NCBI RefSeq assembly: GCF_964340395.1
Contig: NC_135568.1
Location: forward strand, 16,481,776-16,545,775
DNA: 64,000 nt
Source: Glandiceps talaboti
Lineage: Eukaryota; Hemichordata; Enteropneusta; Spengelidae
Reading direction: 5' to 3'
Shown: positions 60,976 through 64,000 of the stretch, piece after piece
Layout: every line of letters starts with the position of its first letter
How positions within the stretch are numbered: the first letter of the stretch is position 1
Program-made: the position numbers and the translations under genes
The notes under the pieces: generated by a model
Told to the model about the DNA's origin: nothing
The model's database searches: none
What the model saw: only the letters and a program-made list of their open reading frames with translations

Positions 60976-62130
60976 CTAATACTATGCCGTTGATTTGTGT
61001 ATCGACACGCTCGTGTTGTGAGGAAACTATGGGCAGAGACGGTCATTTCCTTTCGTATACTTTAAATGTCGTCTTTTTCACTCGTTATGAAGACATGTTT
61101 TTTCTGTTTATTTTGTCAAATTAGTCTCGAGACTAGAAACCGCTGCATTCAGCTCTGGTTTATGCATCTTCCTACTTTCTTTTTCAAGTTTGAAATTTGA
61201 TTTATTCAGATATAGATATAGATAATATTGTAACCGTGAATCCATCAAAGAATGACCACTCTAAACAAAAGTTCATTAGGTTCAAATGATACTAATAAGC
61301 AATCCTAACATTTGTTCTGTATGCATCGGTAAATGACTGTATATTTTCATTTCAAACACGTGCACATTCACATCTGTTCCACTACATACTTAGATTGATA
61401 TCACAAAGTCCTTTCAGATTTCTTAGTTTGGCAAATCTTTTTGCCAATTGAGGGGTATATCATGCACTAAAGCCAAGATTTTATGTGTAGCAGCACAAAA
61501 CAACTGAAGATTGCACTTGCTTTAAAAAACTGAATATCGTAGGTTCCATGAAGGCAATTGGGACACTTTAAGTGTCTCTCTCTATATATTTTGGGTGTCT
61601 GACTATTCATTTATTAGAAAATCATTTTGATCAAAGGTCAAGGTCATTGTCAAAAGAAATCAAGGTCAACGTTAATTTAAAAACTATTGCATGTAATATT
61701 TAGCAGTCATCGCTTATGGATGAATATGAAAAGGCTAAAAATATGTTAACAAATAGCTGGATATGTGCTTTTGATAGACAAAAATGATATTGGTTTGTCA
61801 CAACATATCCGAGCCAAGTTAGGTTACCTGTTGTCATAATAACCATATCATCTGATTCTACAAAAGTTATAGGAGTATGATAAGTGTCTCTCTATATATC
61901 ATTTTGGTAACTAGCAATTCATTTTTCAATCAAGGGACAAGGTCGTCCCCAAAATGAAGGTCAAAGTAGGTCAGAGTCACCTTTTACTAATTTCAAAAGG
62001 AAGCTAAGCTACCTCTATTCATTTTAGGTAGACATGGTGACAAGGTATTTTTGAAATCCATACAGTTCTGACCCAAATATTCCGAAGAGACTGAGCTCCT
62101 CATCGGTGGGTCTACAGTTCCGTCAAAGAA
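60976..62130. other. Non-coding stretch
   Basis: No gene. Two partly similar segments (AAGTGTCTCTCTATATAT with AAGGTCA-rich sequence) at about 61570-61680 and 61885-61985 hint at an old duplication of about 310 bp. Confidence 0.4.
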
Positions 62131-62678
62131 ATTAAATTTCCCGCGGTTCGAAGTAAAGCGGGAAATTATTGTTTTGGCGTTACGTAACTACTGGCCAATA
62201 GGAGGCAAGCTTTGCACAGGTGTTCTGTGCAACCTAGTGAAAGTATACGAGTATTCGTCAGTCTAGCATTGCCACCAGTACGTTGTGCCTCAATTTTACG
62301 CAATTATTTATTATTTCGTTTTGCATGTCGAAGTTCTAGATCAGCTTTTATTTTCGTTCCACAAATATCACCTTTCTGTAAAAAAGATGCCCAACTTTTT
62401 TCAGCACATTTAGCATTGCTTTTGGGTACAGGTTTCCAGAATTGTTTTCCCTAAGAATTACGGGTTTTTATATGTGCTCTCTGGACGTTTTCAGTCTTGT
62501 AGATTCCCTAAGCCTTTTCGGCAACCTGCTCTTTTGGCAAATTGTCCTTCATTTATGTACATTCTTTTGCGCGGGCAAACATCTTGGTTTCCTGGCTTTT
62601 CAATCAATCTTGTACTGTTCAATGAACGCTTTCCCCTACACTATGACTTGCGTTTTGTGTGTGAAGTCTGGATAAGAC
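62131..62678. mobile_element. Repeat family B, short copy 3
   Basis: ATTAAATTTCCCG start and GTCTGGATAAGAC end, 548 bp, same orientation as copies 1 and 2. The terminal hairpin is preserved (AATTTCCCG/CGGGAAATT). Confidence 0.75.
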
Positions 62679-62690
62679 ATAAAGTTCTGG

Positions 62691-63339
62691 GGTGCGTTCA
62701 GTAGCCAAAACGTTTTGTCATTGTTTGGCCATGGCGCCCTGGCCCTGTTTCGAACCGTATAATGCATGCTGCGCGTGAAAAACTAAAGATGGCGGCACAT
62801 TCAAACAGAAGATTATCGCATTTTGTGTACATTCAGCAGTCACCACTGAAAAGACGACGCGCACAGTTAAATCACACCTTTGCAGTACTGTCAGGATGAT
62901 AGAATGCCTAAAAAGGCCTGTTATGTATGCATACACTATTCTTACACGAACGAAGTGATCTTTGACCTGTGACCTGACCCCAAGTTTATCTTGCATCGCT
63001 CAATGTAAGTCAAATCGACCGTACCATTATGCTGACGGGTATTCGTATTTCTAAATACCGTTGCCAATTGTAAATGACCAATTCCATGAACATTTTTGCT
63101 GTGCTGAATCAAAACTAATGTGCACTAAGTAATCCTACACAAAAACTCAAGTTCGCCGATGGAGTGAGAATTCGTGGCCGCCATCTTGGTTTTTGGCGAG
63201 TCACCTCACTCTTACGCCTTCCTTCGTCCCAGGTCGCCCCCTCCCCCCCAAAAAACAACAACAAAAAACTATGACAATTAGTCGTTCGGGAACAAAACGT
63301 TTTGAAACGTCAGCGGGCGTTTTGTCTACCGAACGCACC
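62691..63339. mobile_element. 649-bp TIR element
   Basis: GGTGCGTTCAGTAGCCAAAA at the left faces TTTTGTCTACCGAACGCACC at the right; AAAACGTTTTG occurs near both ends. No transposase. It begins 13 bp after repeat family B copy 3. Superfamily not assigned. Confidence 0.65.
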
Positions 63340-63456
63340 ACTATTACACTTTAAACAGTAGTAGCTATTGTCATGCAAAATAGTGTTTTTGTCCTGGAAT
63401 TGTATGAATATTACACTAAGCCAGCTGTGGAGTACTGGTGACTACTGGTTGCTATG
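63340..63456. other. Short spacer
   Basis: No feature; separates the TIR element from the Penelope-like fragment. Confidence 0.4.
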
Positions 63457-64000
63457 TTACTGTTTTCTATTGATGCCATTGGTGAGTGTATCTAGGTTTT
63501 TTATCCACATTGAATCACGTAGTTGACGGTAGGGGGTATCTAGTGTGTAGAGTTTTTCAATTGCTATGATTCTGAAGTGTTTGATTGAGTGAGATGGTCC
63601 GTTGAAGTGAGTTGCTACTTGTTCATATTTAATGTTTTTCCTGATTTGTGATAGGTGATTCTGCATTCTTGAGTATAGTGTATCTCCGGTTTCTCCTACA
63701 TATACAGTGTACTATTTTTTCGCAATGTGAGCAATGTATTGCTTACACTAGGTTTGCTGATTTGCAGTTGATATGGTGTATTTTATTCATAATGTTGTGC
63801 ATTTGGCCCTTGAAATGTGTCTGTTTTCTCCATGTAGATGGGCAGATGGCGCATCGTTTGCTCTCACATGGTCCTGATCCTGTTGCAAATTGGTTCGTTA
63901 ATGTATATTCTGTGATGTTTGCTATGTACGAAATATGAGCCGATATCTCTTCCTTTTCTCCAGGCTACCATGCATGGGTGGATTTCTGAATAACGCTTTT
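63457..64000 (-). mobile_element. Penelope-like element, C-terminal GIY-YIG region (partial)
   Basis: Runs in from the right window edge. Reading leftward: PPMHAW, RDIGSYFVHS, KRCAICPSTW (the Cys-x2-Cys motif typical of this region) and INCKSANLV. CSHCEK is followed by YVGETGDTLYSRMQNHLSQI, the GIY-YIG endonuclease core (about 63700-63640). The tail is VATHFNGPSHSIKHFRIIAI, EKLYTLD and SMWIKNLDTLTNGINRKQ, the usual C-terminal end. Frameshifts and in-frame stops upstream of the GIY-YIG core show decay. RT domain would lie beyond the window. May belong to the same family as the RT fragment at 39754-40011. Confidence 0.82.

Overview
This is eukaryotic, animal nuclear DNA. It is AT-rich and intron-bearing, with GT/AG splice sites, long microsatellites and many fossil transposons of metazoan type (LINEs, Penelope-like elements, MITEs). 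An expanded-type HSPA12 gene and tandem secreted TSP1 genes suggest a marine invertebrate (lophotrochozoan such as a mollusc, brachiopod or phoronid, or a basal deuterostome). The sequence alone does not settle the phylum. There are no tRNA, rRNA, CRISPR or bacterial-type operon features.

Region 1 (0-9 kb, minus strand): a tandem array of three paralogous first exons (812-1154, 5192-5549, 8414-8747). Each encodes a signal peptide, an arginine run, one TSP1 repeat and a second Cys-rich segment. All three stop at the same phase-1 GTAAGT donor. The middle copy has an in-frame TGA where both paralogues have Cys. A relic of a fourth copy's 5' flank lies near 7.16 kb.

Region 2 (13.5-28.1 kb, plus strand): one complete HSP70-family HSPA12-like gene of five exons (13604-13631, 15167-15471, 23709-23930, 24350-24497, 27071-28149). 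The joined frame has 594 codons including the stop and no interruption. Its introns hold an 89-bp satellite, a 1.2-kb TIR element, a LINE 3' fragment and hairpin repeats.

Region 3 (28-45 kb): a transposon graveyard. It holds two internally deleted LINEs, one nested inside another LINE and flanked by an 85-bp duplication. It also holds a Penelope-like RT remnant, a LINE tail, two kinds of ~145-bp tandem repeat and an inverted repeat.

Region 4 (44.7-53.5 kb, minus strand): a predicted coiled-coil gene with three phase-compatible exons (53335-53489, 47848-48052, 46064-46174) and a weak fourth. Its first intron carries a 3.2-kb non-autonomous TIR transposon (49888-53112). Hammerhead-ribozyme motifs followed by (TA)n lie at 46.65 and 47.11 kb, with a degenerate third at 10.94 kb.

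Region 5 (55-64 kb): three direct copies of a repeat family sharing both ends. The first two are joined head to tail with no base between them. Beyond these are a near-perfect hairpin, another TIR element and, at the window edge, the GIY-YIG end of a Penelope-like element.
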